Origin: Candidatus Fermentibacterota bacterium
Lineage (GTDB): Bacteria > JAFGKV01
DNA: 51,915 bases
Reading direction: 5' to 3'
Assembly (NCBI GenBank): GCA_030620115.1
Contig: JAUXFG010000004.1
Span: 1-51,915, forward strand
Made by a program: the position numbers and the translations under genes. Position 1 is the stretch's first letter. Each line of letters begins with the position of its first letter. Below are positions 7,358-17,220 of this stretch, one piece after another. The notes below the pieces were generated by a model. It searched no databases. It saw only the letters and a list, made by a program, of their open reading frames with translations, and was not told the origin of the DNA.

Positions 7358-10135
7358 ATGAATCCAACGAAGTGTTTTCCAGTCTTGATGCTGATTTTCT
7401 TCGGCCTGGCTGCAGGGGTTTTTGCCGGTACCACCGGCAAGGTCGCCGGCAGAATCACCGACGTCGGCTCCGGGGAGCCTCTTCCGGGAACCAATGTGAT
7501 TCTCGAAGAATTGATGACAGGGGCCATTGTTGATCATAATGGTGAGTATGCGATTCTCAACATTCCTCCGGGATCCTACACCCTGCGCGCCGAGATGATC
7601 GGCTATGGAATCATACGGGCGTCACAGGTTTCTATAGGCGTCGATCACACCACGCGGATGGATTTCCAACTCAGCACCGAGGCCATCGCTCTGGAAACCG
7701 CTGTTGAGATCGTTGCGACACGGCCTGCTGTGCAGATGGATCTCACCTCTGCAAGCTCGGTGGTTGGTTCCAACGAGATCGCAGATCTCCCGGTGGACAA
7801 TGTGCAGGATATACTTACTCTTCAGGCCGGCGTTGTGCAGGGCGCATTTGGGGAGCTTCATATTCGTGGCGGTCGGTCGGATGAGGTGGCGTACTGGGTC
7901 GATGGCGTGCAAACCACTGATGTATACGAAGGGGGCCGGGGTGTAGAGGTCCAGAACTCCGCAGTAGAAGAGCTGCAGGTCATTAGCGGGACCTTCAATG
8001 CCGAGTACGGTCAGGCCATGAGCGGTATCGTCAATATCGTCACCAGCGCCGGCGGCTCCGAGTACGAGGGCGCCATCACCGCGTATGCGGGAGAATTCGT
8101 GAGTACGGATGACAAGACATTCTACGATATCAAGAATCTCGATCCATTCAGTACCGTGAATGCCGAGGTGATCTTGAGCGGCCCAGTTCCAGGCATTGAT
8201 AAGAAGTTGACGTTCTTTGGCTTGGGGAGATACTACGATACTGAGGGTTACTTCTTCGGAAAGCGGGTCTTTTATCCTGATGGCTCAGTGGGCGAGAGCT
8301 CTGCGGTGGCCATGGCGCCCTCCCAGAACATCTACCTGCAAGGTAAGCTGGCGTGGAAACCAAAACCCGAATTAAAGCTCACCTACGGCCTGTTCTGGGA
8401 GGAGAGCGAGCACAAAGATTACGACCATTATTACAAGTACAATCCGGACGCAACGCTCAATCGCTTCAACACCGGGCAGACGCATATAGTAACCTTCACG
8501 CATACCCTTTCCTCTCACACCTTCTATGAGTTGCGGGCCACAAGATTCAATACGGGCTACAAACACTACCTATACGAGGATCCCTTGGATCCCCGATATG
8601 TGCATCCGGACAGCCTTACTGCTCCGGCGAACTACAGCTTCGGGGTTGGCGGAACGCAGATGTCTCACTTCTCCAGAACCACCGAGTATTTGACGATAAA
8701 AACCGACCTGATAAGCCAGATCACCAAACGTCACCAGCTCAAGACAGGCCTGGAGCTCAGGGCGCATAGCCTCGAGATGGACGATGCCGAAGTGAGACCG
8801 AAGACCGTAGGGGGGTACGACGAGTTCGGCGATTGGGACGAACTGGCCGGAACCGAGATCACGCCCTTCGAACCAACGATCCACCCGACACGGAGCCCAT
8901 ATCACGACTACTACAAGAGGAAGCCCAAGGAGTTCAGCGCCTATGTGCAGGACAAGATTGAGTTCCAAGAGATCATCCTCAACCTGGGTCTTAGATTCGA
9001 CTACTTCGATCCAGAGGGCGTGGTACTCGCCGATCCGCAGGATCCCGACGTGAATCATCCGTTGCTTCCCGAACATGTGTACAAGAACTACTCGCCCGCG
9101 GTGACTGACAGCGAGTTGGTCGCCTATACGTTGGCGGAACGAGAGGCCTTCTGGTACAATGATGTCAGCGCAAAGACGCAGATCAGCCCAAGGCTCGGGG
9201 TGGCATATCCAATCACCGACCGGGGCGCGATCCACTTCTCATATGGTCATTTCTTTCAGATACCCCAATTCAGATATCTCTACGAGAATCCAGAGTTCGA
9301 AGTGGCTCGCGGCTCCGGCTTGGGCACGATCATCGGAAACGCTGACCTCGATCCCCAGAAAACGGTGATGTACGAGATCGGACTGCAGCAGGCGCTCTCG
9401 GATGTTGATGCCTTTGACATTACCATGTTCTACCGCGACATCCGCGACTGGGTCGGTACCAGCGAAGCCATCAGTATGTATGTGGCGGGGACCTCGTATA
9501 GCCGGTATATCAATAAGGACTATGCCAATGCCAGAGGCGTCACGCTTACCTATGACCGGCGGTTCATCGATGGATTGAGCGCGGGGTTAGACTACAGTTA
9601 CATGGTGGTGGAAGGATCCGCTTCAGACGCGGCGGACGCATATAATGCCGCCCGTGAGAATCAATCGCCCAAGATCAGCCTGATCCCCTTGGGGTGGGAC
9701 CAGACCCATACGTTGAACGCCTCCCTGGCGGTGGGATCCCACACGTGGCGCGCCACTTTATTGGGTCGATTCGCCAGCGGCACCCCGTATACGCCATCAT
9801 TCGCTCGCGGCCAGATCGCTGGGTCGGGTCAATATGTGGGCCTCGCGGAGAACTCCGAGCGCAAGCCCAACGTGTACAACATCGACCTGAAGCTTTATAA
9901 GAAGCTCGATTTCGGCCGGCTTCGCTATACGGTATTTCTTAATATCTATAATGTCTTTGATACACGGAATGAAACGGGGGTCTACTCCACCACAGGGAGA
10001 GCCACCTATGACCTGGATGCCCAGACCGCATCCGACGACCCCAACCGTCCCAACACCGTTGAGGAATACATCACACGGCCGGATTACTACTCCGAGCCTC
10101 GCAGAGTACAGTTCGGCGTGACTGCGTCCTTCTGA
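7358..10135 (+). CDS. TonB-dependent outer-membrane receptor with N-terminal carboxypeptidase-regulatory-like domain
   Basis: 925 aa; signal peptide, GKVAGRITDVGSGEPLPGTNVILE...GEYAILNIPPGSYTLRAEMIGY, plug LPVDNVQDILTLQAGVVQ...ELHIRGGRSDEVAYWVDGV, C-terminal beta-strand ending VQFGVTASF. Confidence 0.92.
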   Translation: MNPTKCFPVLMLIFFGLAAGVFAGTTGKVAGRITDVGSGEPLPGTNVILEELMTGAIVDHNGEYAILNIPPGSYTLRAEMIGYGIIRASQVSIGVDHTTRMDFQLSTEAIALETAVEIVATRPAVQMDLTSASSVVGSNEIADLPVDNVQDILTLQAGVVQGAFGELHIRGGRSDEVAYWVDGVQTTDVYEGGRGVEVQNSAVEELQVISGTFNAEYGQAMSGIVNIVTSAGGSEYEGAITAYAGEFVSTDDKTFYDIKNLDPFSTVNAEVILSGPVPGIDKKLTFFGLGRYYDTEGYFFGKRVFYPDGSVGESSAVAMAPSQNIYLQGKLAWKPKPELKLTYGLFWEESEHKDYDHYYKYNPDATLNRFNTGQTHIVTFTHTLSSHTFYELRATRFNTGYKHYLYEDPLDPRYVHPDSLTAPANYSFGVGGTQMSHFSRTTEYLTIKTDLISQITKRHQLKTGLELRAHSLEMDDAEVRPKTVGGYDEFGDWDELAGTEITPFEPTIHPTRSPYHDYYKRKPKEFSAYVQDKIEFQEIILNLGLRFDYFDPEGVVLADPQDPDVNHPLLPEHVYKNYSPAVTDSELVAYTLAEREAFWYNDVSAKTQISPRLGVAYPITDRGAIHFSYGHFFQIPQFRYLYENPEFEVARGSGLGTIIGNADLDPQKTVMYEIGLQQALSDVDAFDITMFYRDIRDWVGTSEAISMYVAGTSYSRYINKDYANARGVTLTYDRRFIDGLSAGLDYSYMVVEGSASDAADAYNAARENQSPKISLIPLGWDQTHTLNASLAVGSHTWRATLLGRFASGTPYTPSFARGQIAGSGQYVGLAENSERKPNVYNIDLKLYKKLDFGRLRYTVFLNIYNVFDTRNETGVYSTTGRATYDLDAQTASDDPNRPNTVEEYITRPDYYSEPRRVQFGVTASF

Positions 10136-10154
10136 GTAGAGGATCGAGGTGACC

Positions 10155-13100
10155 ATGAAACAATTCAGTCTCACATTCGTTGCACTGGTTCTTCTCCTCG
10201 TGGGATCATCCGTTGAGGGGAAGGTCGATGAACGGGGAAGCTACGATGCCCGACTCAAGAACTGGCATAGCGGGAATCTTGTGCATACGACATATTTCAA
10301 CTATGGCATGATAGGGCGGGAACTACCTGCGGTCACCGGCGAGGTGGGGGGCGAATGGCCCATCAACTCGGGGCACTGGTATGTCGGCGACGTCAGCGTC
10401 TTGGTAGGCGCAGAGATCATCGACATGAATGGTGATACGCTGTACTCGGTTGAAGTGTCCGACGGCCCCCGGGGGAACAACGAATACAGCCCCGACGGGT
10501 CGACCTACTGGGGATGGGAGCCCATCCCCGGCTATGCAACACGAGTTGCGGATACGGACAATTGCTGTATCGCCATGAGTCATCAACCTGAGTCATGGCC
10601 ATCCTTTTGGCCCGACAAGACAGACGACGAAAACGACCCCGGGTGGCACGGCCAATGGAACGGCTACTTCGGCAAGGACGTCTCCAACGCTGATCAGGAA
10701 AGCTACTGGGTCATGGATGACGCCTCGGATGAGGAGTTCCTCTTCTACCCCGATGCCACCGACAGTACCAGGAGAGGGTTGGGGCTCCGGGTCTCAGTCA
10801 GGGGCATGCAGTGGAGCCATGTCCTGGCCGAGGATTGTATCTTCTGGATATATGATATCACCAACATCGGGACGACCGACTACGACAAAGTAGTGTTCGG
10901 CATGATCGTCGGCGGTATGGTCGGCGGAGGTGGCGATGCAGGTGATGACCATGCCGACTTCCAGAAGGAAGACAACATCACCTACTGCTGGGATCATGAC
11001 AATGTCGGCCAAGGCGGCTTCAGCCCCGTGGGATATGTTGGCTATGCCTTCTTGGAGAGCCCCGGCAATCGATTCGATGGGATCGATAATGATGGAGATG
11101 GGAGCGGAGGTTCGGGCATGGTCCTGACCAGGTCTTCTTTCGCTCCGAAGATCTATAACATCGGTGATGAGATCGTGATCATCGAGTACGATTCGTACGA
11201 ACGAACCGTGGAGACCATGCCGGCAGAAGGTATTGACATCCTCTACCGGGGAAATGTCTACCATATCAATCCCGGAACGGAGATCAGAGAGATCCCCCGG
11301 AACAACATCGACGACAACCTTGACGGCCTCATCGATGAGAATAACGGCTTTGAGGTCGAGAGCGTACAGTACTACTTGAATGAGGGCTTGCTCGCCAAAA
11401 ACTGGCTCACCGGCGAAGGTCTGGACAACCCTATGATCGACGAGGGCAGAGATGATGGGATCGACAATGATGGTGACTGGGATCCCATCACCGACGACGT
11501 CGGCCTGGACGGCAAGGCGGGGACGGGCGATATCGGTGAGGGTGATGGGCTGCCCACCAGTGGCGCCGGCACGAACCTCCCTGGTGAGCCCCACATCGAC
11601 AAAACGGACATCGATGAATCCGATCAGCTTGGTTTGACCAGCTTCTACTTCTTTCATCCCTCCGGAAAGATCAAGCTCCGCAACGACGAGCAACTATGGG
11701 AGGCAATGGCGCCAGGGTACTTCAACGCCACGGCCCAAAACGTAGACGGAGACTTCGTCTATGGGTCCGGTTACTTCCCACTGAAGGCAGGTCAGACAGA
11801 GCGGATCTCAGTCTGCCTCGTGTTTGGTGATGACCGTGACGACATCCTCAGAAACAAACGTACCGTGCAGACGATCTACAACGAGAATTACAACTTCGCC
11901 AAAGCACCCGAGCTGCCGACACTCACGGTGGTCCCAGGCGACAAGAAGACCACACTCTACTGGGATTCGGCATCAGAGAGCTCGTTCGATGTTATCTCGG
12001 GCTATGACTTTGAAGGATACAAGATCTACAAGGCCACGGATACCGAATGGGCGGATGCGTCCGACATCACCGATGCATGGGGAAGCCCGAAGTTCGACAA
12101 GCCCGTGGTCATCTATGACCTCAAGGATGGAATCCAGGGCCTTTTTCCTTTGGTGGACGAGCGCCTTGGCGCCCAGTTCGATCTCGGAAGTGATTCCGGC
12201 CTCAAACACAGCTTTGTTGACACTGATGTGGTCAACGGTCAACGCTACTTCTACGCCGTGACGGCCTATGATCGTGGGGATATTCCCAAGGAACTCTCTC
12301 CAGCCGAGACGTCGAAGTTCGTGAAGATAAACCCGGACGGCACCATCTCGGCGGGCAGGAATGTCGGGTACGCCATACCCAACCCCAAGGCCACGGGATA
12401 TGAGCCGCCAACCGGTGAGGGCGAGCTGGCCCGGGAAGGGCAGGCCCATGGAACGGGCACGGTCTACCTGGAGATTCTCAATCCCGATGACGTGCCGGAA
12501 TCAGGCCTTGACTGCATCGTTTCCTTCACCGACCAATCCAATGATTCGTGGGACAACGACGGTGACTGGATCCCATGGGATGACGAGCCAAATGGCATGT
12601 GGGACTCCAACGAACCATTCAGCGACGTTGGCGTCGACGGTCTGGCCGATGAACAGGAAATCAGCGGTGACGGCAGGGTCTACAATCCTACCACAAATCC
12701 CGATCCTGCAGGTGACAACTACGATGCGCTCAACAATCCTGCGGGTACCGAGCATAACGCCAAGTGGGATTTTACTGACATCAACTCCAACGGCGTTTTC
12801 GACCCCGCATTCGAGCAGGCGGAACCATGGACCGATCTCGGAGACGGAGTTCTCGATCCAGGAGAGGACATCATCCACGACACGGGAACCGATGGGCTCA
12901 AGCCCGGAGACCCCGGCTATCCCGGCCCTGATGCCGATGGGACCGAGGCCAACGGGCTTCCAGATCCCGGTGAACCGAACATCGATCTTCGAGATCCCGA
13001 CGAATGGATTCCTTTGACCACAAGCTTCTCGGTTTACGATAGAATCAGTGGTTCGTACCTGGTGGAGAGAGAAACGGATCTTGTTGGTGACTCCCGGTTC

Positions 13101-13982
13101 TTTTTGCTCGATGAGGAGCCCCTGGGAATGAGGCTTCAGATAATGAATGATACTACCATCACAAAGATCGATAGCACCTCGGGGTGGAATCTGTACCGAG
13201 CGGAGAACTATGCCTACTCCTTTGAGCCATTCCGCGCGGCAGGCATAGATGAGGAAGGAGTCAGATTCCCAAGAGATTATCTGCTCACTTTCTCCGATGA
13301 CCTCTCCGAGAGCTCATGGGCACTAAGTATTGGCCCGTTTGATTTGCCTGCCAGAGCGTGCAACTTCACCGTCACGGATCCCAATATGCGAGAAAACATA
13401 AGCTTCGCGTTCATCGATGCGAATCTTGAACCTAGCCTGCATGATCCCGGATATATCACCAATCTCGATCAGCTCATCTTCTTCGAGCGCACCGACGAGA
13501 GCCGCCTATTGACCTGGAAGCTCACCTTTGTGGGTTTCGACTCAACGGCTCACGTACCCGTAGGTGGAGACGAGCTCAGGATGTCCACCACAAAACCATT
13601 CAGCGCCACGGATTCATTCATCTTCGAGGTCCACCCCCAAGAGGTGAACACCGAAGGCCTGCAGGAGAATGTGCTGGACGAGATCATCGTGGTGCCCAAC
13701 CCATATATCGCATCGGCAAGCTGGGAAGGGAAGAACCCATTCTCCGATGGGCGTGGTCCCCGGGAGCTGCACTTCGTCAACCTCCCCGAACGCTGCACTA
13801 TCAGGATCTACACGGTTGGCGGCCAGCTCGTCGACACCATTGAGCACGACTCGCTCACTGGTACGGCGGTGTGGGATATGCTCACCAAGGACAGTCTCGA
13901 CATAGCCTACGGCGTTTACATTTTCCATGTTGATGCCCCGGGTATTGGCGAGAGAATCGGCAAATTCGCCGTCATCAAGTAG
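10155..13982 (+). CDS. Large secreted protein, Asp-rich DNDGD-type calcium-binding-like repeats, C-terminal FlgD-Ig/T9SS-like tail
   Basis: Signal peptide; repeats such as FDGIDNDGDGSGG, NNIDDNLDGLIDENNG, DDGIDNDGDWDP, DSWDNDGDWIPWDD; C-terminal NPYIASASWEG...IRIYTVGGQLV...YGVYIFHVDAPGIGERIGKFAVIK. ATG at 10155 preferred over the GTG at 10149. Confidence 0.8.
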   Translation: MKQFSLTFVALVLLLVGSSVEGKVDERGSYDARLKNWHSGNLVHTTYFNYGMIGRELPAVTGEVGGEWPINSGHWYVGDVSVLVGAEIIDMNGDTLYSVEVSDGPRGNNEYSPDGSTYWGWEPIPGYATRVADTDNCCIAMSHQPESWPSFWPDKTDDENDPGWHGQWNGYFGKDVSNADQESYWVMDDASDEEFLFYPDATDSTRRGLGLRVSVRGMQWSHVLAEDCIFWIYDITNIGTTDYDKVVFGMIVGGMVGGGGDAGDDHADFQKEDNITYCWDHDNVGQGGFSPVGYVGYAFLESPGNRFDGIDNDGDGSGGSGMVLTRSSFAPKIYNIGDEIVIIEYDSYERTVETMPAEGIDILYRGNVYHINPGTEIREIPRNNIDDNLDGLIDENNGFEVESVQYYLNEGLLAKNWLTGEGLDNPMIDEGRDDGIDNDGDWDPITDDVGLDGKAGTGDIGEGDGLPTSGAGTNLPGEPHIDKTDIDESDQLGLTSFYFFHPSGKIKLRNDEQLWEAMAPGYFNATAQNVDGDFVYGSGYFPLKAGQTERISVCLVFGDDRDDILRNKRTVQTIYNENYNFAKAPELPTLTVVPGDKKTTLYWDSASESSFDVISGYDFEGYKIYKATDTEWADASDITDAWGSPKFDKPVVIYDLKDGIQGLFPLVDERLGAQFDLGSDSGLKHSFVDTDVVNGQRYFYAVTAYDRGDIPKELSPAETSKFVKINPDGTISAGRNVGYAIPNPKATGYEPPTGEGELAREGQAHGTGTVYLEILNPDDVPESGLDCIVSFTDQSNDSWDNDGDWIPWDDEPNGMWDSNEPFSDVGVDGLADEQEISGDGRVYNPTTNPDPAGDNYDALNNPAGTEHNAKWDFTDINSNGVFDPAFEQAEPWTDLGDGVLDPGEDIIHDTGTDGLKPGDPGYPGPDADGTEANGLPDPGEPNIDLRDPDEWIPLTTSFSVYDRISGSYLVERETDLVGDSRFFLLDEEPLGMRLQIMNDTTITKIDSTSGWNLYRAENYAYSFEPFRAAGIDEEGVRFPRDYLLTFSDDLSESSWALSIGPFDLPARACNFTVTDPNMRENISFAFIDANLEPSLHDPGYITNLDQLIFFERTDESRLLTWKLTFVGFDSTAHVPVGGDELRMSTTKPFSATDSFIFEVHPQEVNTEGLQENVLDEIIVVPNPYIASASWEGKNPFSDGRGPRELHFVNLPERCTIRIYTVGGQLVDTIEHDSLTGTAVWDMLTKDSLDIAYGVYIFHVDAPGIGERIGKFAVIK

Positions 13983-13995
13983 AGGGGGTGACAAG

Positions 13996-15018
13996 ATGAA
14001 GCGACTTTGGCTTGTACCAGTTGTGGCAGCTTTGGTCTGGGCCCCCTGCCATGGGGATACGGTGACCAAGACAGGTACTACGGCGGCCACCTTCCTGTCC
14101 ATTGGGGTGGGAAGCCGAGCCCTGGGCATGGGAGGAGCATTCGTTGCCGTGGCCAATGATGTATCGGCATTGTATTGGAACCCGGCGGGAACTGCTCATC
14201 TCGCATCTCCGGAGTTCATGTTCAGCCACAATGAATGGCTTGCGGACATCAACTTTGATTACGCAGCCACCGCCATACCGGTTGGAGAGCGCGGTGTTCT
14301 CGGGCTCAGCGCCACATTCCTCACCATGGGGGAAGAGCCCGTCAGAACGGTCCTGCAGCCTGAAGGCACGGGTGAGCTTTTTGATGCGGGGAGCTATGCC
14401 ATGTCCCTGGGCTACTCCATGATGCTCACCGACAGGTTTTCCATAGGATTCTGTGGCAAGTATGTCAGGGAGTATATCAAAGATTGCAATTCCACGGGCT
14501 TTGCCATGGATGTGGGGACGCTTTTCGAGACACAGTGGCGCGGCCTGATGTTGGGCATGAGCATCTCGAACTTCGGGACCAAGTTGCAGATGGCGGGAAA
14601 CGATGTGCTTGTTCAGGTGGATCCTGATCCCACTCAGGAAGGCAATAATGAGAACATCAATGCCAACATTGCACTGGACAAATTCGACATGCCGCTTGTT
14701 TTTAGGGTCGGTCTTGCCATGGATGTGCTCAGGGATGTAGCTGGAAACAGTCTTCTCGTGAGCATGGACGCACTGCATCCCAACGACAATACCGAGGCCA
14801 TGGACTTCGGCGTCGAATACGGCTTGGCCGACCGGCTGTTTTTGCGGGCAGGCTACAAGTCGGCATTCATGAAAGACAGCGAGGAAGGGCTCGCGGCAGG
14901 GCTTGGGCTCTCCCTCCCCATATTAGGCTCAGCGAATCTGAAGCTTGACTATGCATATCAGAGTTTTGGCAGGCTCGAGCAGGCACACCGAGTCAGCATT
15001 CTGATCAGCGCCATTTAG
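13996..15018 (+). CDS. PorV/PorQ family outer-membrane protein
   Basis: TAATFLSIGVGSRALGMGGAFVAVANDVSALYWNPAGTA is typical of the PorV/UPF0164 family. ORF track start is upstream; ATG at 13996 begins the signal peptide MKRLWLVPVVAALVWAPCHG. Confidence 0.88.
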   Translation: MKRLWLVPVVAALVWAPCHGDTVTKTGTTAATFLSIGVGSRALGMGGAFVAVANDVSALYWNPAGTAHLASPEFMFSHNEWLADINFDYAATAIPVGERGVLGLSATFLTMGEEPVRTVLQPEGTGELFDAGSYAMSLGYSMMLTDRFSIGFCGKYVREYIKDCNSTGFAMDVGTLFETQWRGLMLGMSISNFGTKLQMAGNDVLVQVDPDPTQEGNNENINANIALDKFDMPLVFRVGLAMDVLRDVAGNSLLVSMDALHPNDNTEAMDFGVEYGLADRLFLRAGYKSAFMKDSEEGLAAGLGLSLPILGSANLKLDYAYQSFGRLEQAHRVSILISAI

Positions 15019-15161
15019 CAGGAAAGAACGAAAGGAGGCGCCTATCGGAGAACCTATGTAACCGCACGCTCGCGCCAAGCGAGTCTTGCGGTCCCTGTAG
15101 TAGCCCATCCCGGGACAAACGATCCCGCGGAAGATTTGTTGCACCACCATAAGGAGGATCT

Positions 15162-16949
15162 ATGACACGGTGCAAGTTTCTCGTAGCTCTGGGGGTCATC
15201 GCTCTTCTTGTTCAGGGTGCGTCGGCCCAAGTCACGGTGACATTCAGGCTGAACACCTGCACCGTGAACGCCTACGATATCACGGACGAGAGCATGGTCC
15301 AGGTACGCGGGAGCATCGCACCCATCACCTGGGGTGACGATTCCGTGAACTTGGTGAACACGGCCGGTGATTACTGGGAAGCCGTGGTCACTTTCGACGC
15401 ATCGGAGACAGGGAATACCCTGGAGTACAAGTACTATGCCGAGGATTGGGAAAGCACCGACAATAAGACGTTGCTGCTCGACCAGGATGTGACCCTGGAT
15501 CTCGCCTACTTCAACAATGGCTTCAATCCTCCGTACACGCCCACGGATGATATCGACCTCTGGTTTCGGGTCAGCATGGAGTCAAATGCCATCTTCAACC
15601 CTGATACGGATGAGGTGGGCATGAGAGGTGCCGGCGTCGATGATCTGTCATGGTCGACAAATCTTGTCTTGGATAGAGAGGATGAAAGCTTCTACTACTC
15701 GGGCCAGGTGACTGCTCCTGTGGACTCTGCCGGAGTGACGATCGAGTACAAATTCGTGCGAGGCACCGCTCCCGACGAGTGGGAGGATCTGCCGGAAGGG
15801 AATCGAACACTTGTGATCCCCGCTGAAGATCAGACCATTGTCTGGGCATATTGGAACAATGAGGAGCCTTCTCCCGCCATTATCGACACCGGCGTGGTCA
15901 CCTTCAAGGCCGACATGTCCGACCTGATTTCCAATGGATGGTTCGATGCCGGGACTGACTGGATCTCGGTTCGCGGGAACTTCGAGGGATGGGGCAACCA
16001 GGAGCCCATGGTCCCCGGTCTTATCGAACCCACCATCTATGAGTGGGGATATGAGATCATTGCCGAGCATGAATCCACCATCTCGTGGAAGTTCAAGGCA
16101 TTCCCCGATGAGCACTTCCTCGATTCCGGCTGGGAGCTGGGCGCCAACCACGAGTTCCCCTTCATTGGTGAGGAAATATTGGATCCCCGGTTTCCGGATA
16201 TCTGGCCGGCGGGAGGTCCTGTGGAGGTCGATGTTACACTCAACGTCGGCTGTGATATGACCAACGCCATATGCTGGTATACTGGGGAGCCCTTCCCATC
16301 CATCGGGAGTGTGTGGCTCGCAGGTGATGACGGCACTGGTCCCCTGGAGTGGCCAAGCTGGGACCCGGATGACACCACAAGCATGGTCCGGCTCTACGAT
16401 GACGGGACCAACGGAGATCAGACCCCAGGCGACGGCATCTGGGCGGCTGATGTGCTCATGCCCGAAGGAACATCGAGCACGATCCTGTACAAGTATAGCG
16501 TCTGGTACCCAGGCGTGGAGAATCTCAACGACGGAAGCACTCCCATGGACAACGAGGCTGGCTTCGCCATGAACCATGCCGCTGTCCTGGATAGGTACGA
16601 GGAGAACCAACAGCTCTTCGACGCATTCGGCGACCAGCCTGTTCATGAGATCAAGGGTGCGACAAAACCGGAAACCGTGGCACTTGGCTACAACTGGCCG
16701 AATCCCTTTTCTCAGAGCACGTGCATCAACTACACCATTCCCGTGTCCGGTGAGGTGAACCTCTCAGTGTACGATCTCAGCGGGAGAAAGGTGACCATGC
16801 TCCATGATGGCTATCAGAATGCAGGCATGTATGCTGCCATGTGGAATGGCAGAGATACCAGCAATAAGCCTGTGGCAACTGGTACGTATCTGATGAGACT
16901 GGAGAGCGCGGCAGGCTCCGCCACCAGAAGGATTGTGGTTCTCCGATAG
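15162..16949 (+). CDS. Secreted protein with carbohydrate-binding-like beta-sandwich modules and T9SS type A-like C-terminal tail
   Basis: Signal peptide; three related modules (VQVRGSIAPITWGDDS..., VGMRGAGVDDLSWSTN..., ISVRGNFEGWGNQEP...); C-terminal NWPNPFSQSTCINYTIPVSGEVNLSVYDLSGRKV...VATGTYLMRLESAAGSATRRIVVLR. Confidence 0.82.
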   Translation: MTRCKFLVALGVIALLVQGASAQVTVTFRLNTCTVNAYDITDESMVQVRGSIAPITWGDDSVNLVNTAGDYWEAVVTFDASETGNTLEYKYYAEDWESTDNKTLLLDQDVTLDLAYFNNGFNPPYTPTDDIDLWFRVSMESNAIFNPDTDEVGMRGAGVDDLSWSTNLVLDREDESFYYSGQVTAPVDSAGVTIEYKFVRGTAPDEWEDLPEGNRTLVIPAEDQTIVWAYWNNEEPSPAIIDTGVVTFKADMSDLISNGWFDAGTDWISVRGNFEGWGNQEPMVPGLIEPTIYEWGYEIIAEHESTISWKFKAFPDEHFLDSGWELGANHEFPFIGEEILDPRFPDIWPAGGPVEVDVTLNVGCDMTNAICWYTGEPFPSIGSVWLAGDDGTGPLEWPSWDPDDTTSMVRLYDDGTNGDQTPGDGIWAADVLMPEGTSSTILYKYSVWYPGVENLNDGSTPMDNEAGFAMNHAAVLDRYEENQQLFDAFGDQPVHEIKGATKPETVALGYNWPNPFSQSTCINYTIPVSGEVNLSVYDLSGRKVTMLHDGYQNAGMYAAMWNGRDTSNKPVATGTYLMRLESAAGSATRRIVVLR

Positions 16950-16968
16950 ATCCGCACGTCTTCGATCC

Positions 16969-17005
16969 AACCGGGGAAGAGAGTTCACCTCTTCCCCGGT
17001 TTCTC
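16969..17005 (+). terminator. Rho-independent terminator
   Basis: AACCGGGGAAGAG (16969-16981) / CTCTTCCCCGGTT (16989-17001), 13-bp perfect stem, 7-nt loop, followed by a T-rich tail; 20 nt after the stop of the 595-aa CDS. Confidence 0.8.
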
Positions 17006-17037
17006 TGTGAGGGAGTTCTCCATGAGTATATGCGCAC

Positions 17038-17220
17038 TAGCCCGTATTCCTTACCGGCCATCTGCTGCAGCGTTGCATTTGGCCCTGCCTGCGGCGTTAC
17101 GCTCCTTCGGACTCCTCGATGTATCGCAGGGGATACGCCTGCGGGGTCCTCGGTCGCAAGCCTTGCAGCCAAAGCCAACTACAGCGCTTCGCGACGAAAG
17201 CCGGTAAGAAATGCGGGCTA
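17038..17220 (-). mobile_element. MITE-like element, copy 1 (opposite orientation to copy 2)
   Basis: Left end TAGCCCGTATTCCTTACCGGC (17038-17058) and right end GCCGGTAAGAAATGCGGGCTA (17200-17220) are inverted repeats with 19/21 matches; interior shares AGGCTTGCGACCGAGGACCCCGCAGGCGTATCC and CGAGGAGTCCGAAGGAGCGTAAC with 23439-23650. Confidence 0.7.

Noticed and set aside
10794-11693. 299-aa minus-strand ORF inside the 1277-aa CDS
   Set aside because: Antisense shadow of a strongly supported CDS; low-complexity Ile/Val/Asp-rich translation caused by GAC/GAT codons; no recognisable domain.
15648-16646. 332-aa minus-strand ORF opposite the 595-aa secreted protein
   Set aside because: No domain signature; wholly antisense to a well-supported CDS.
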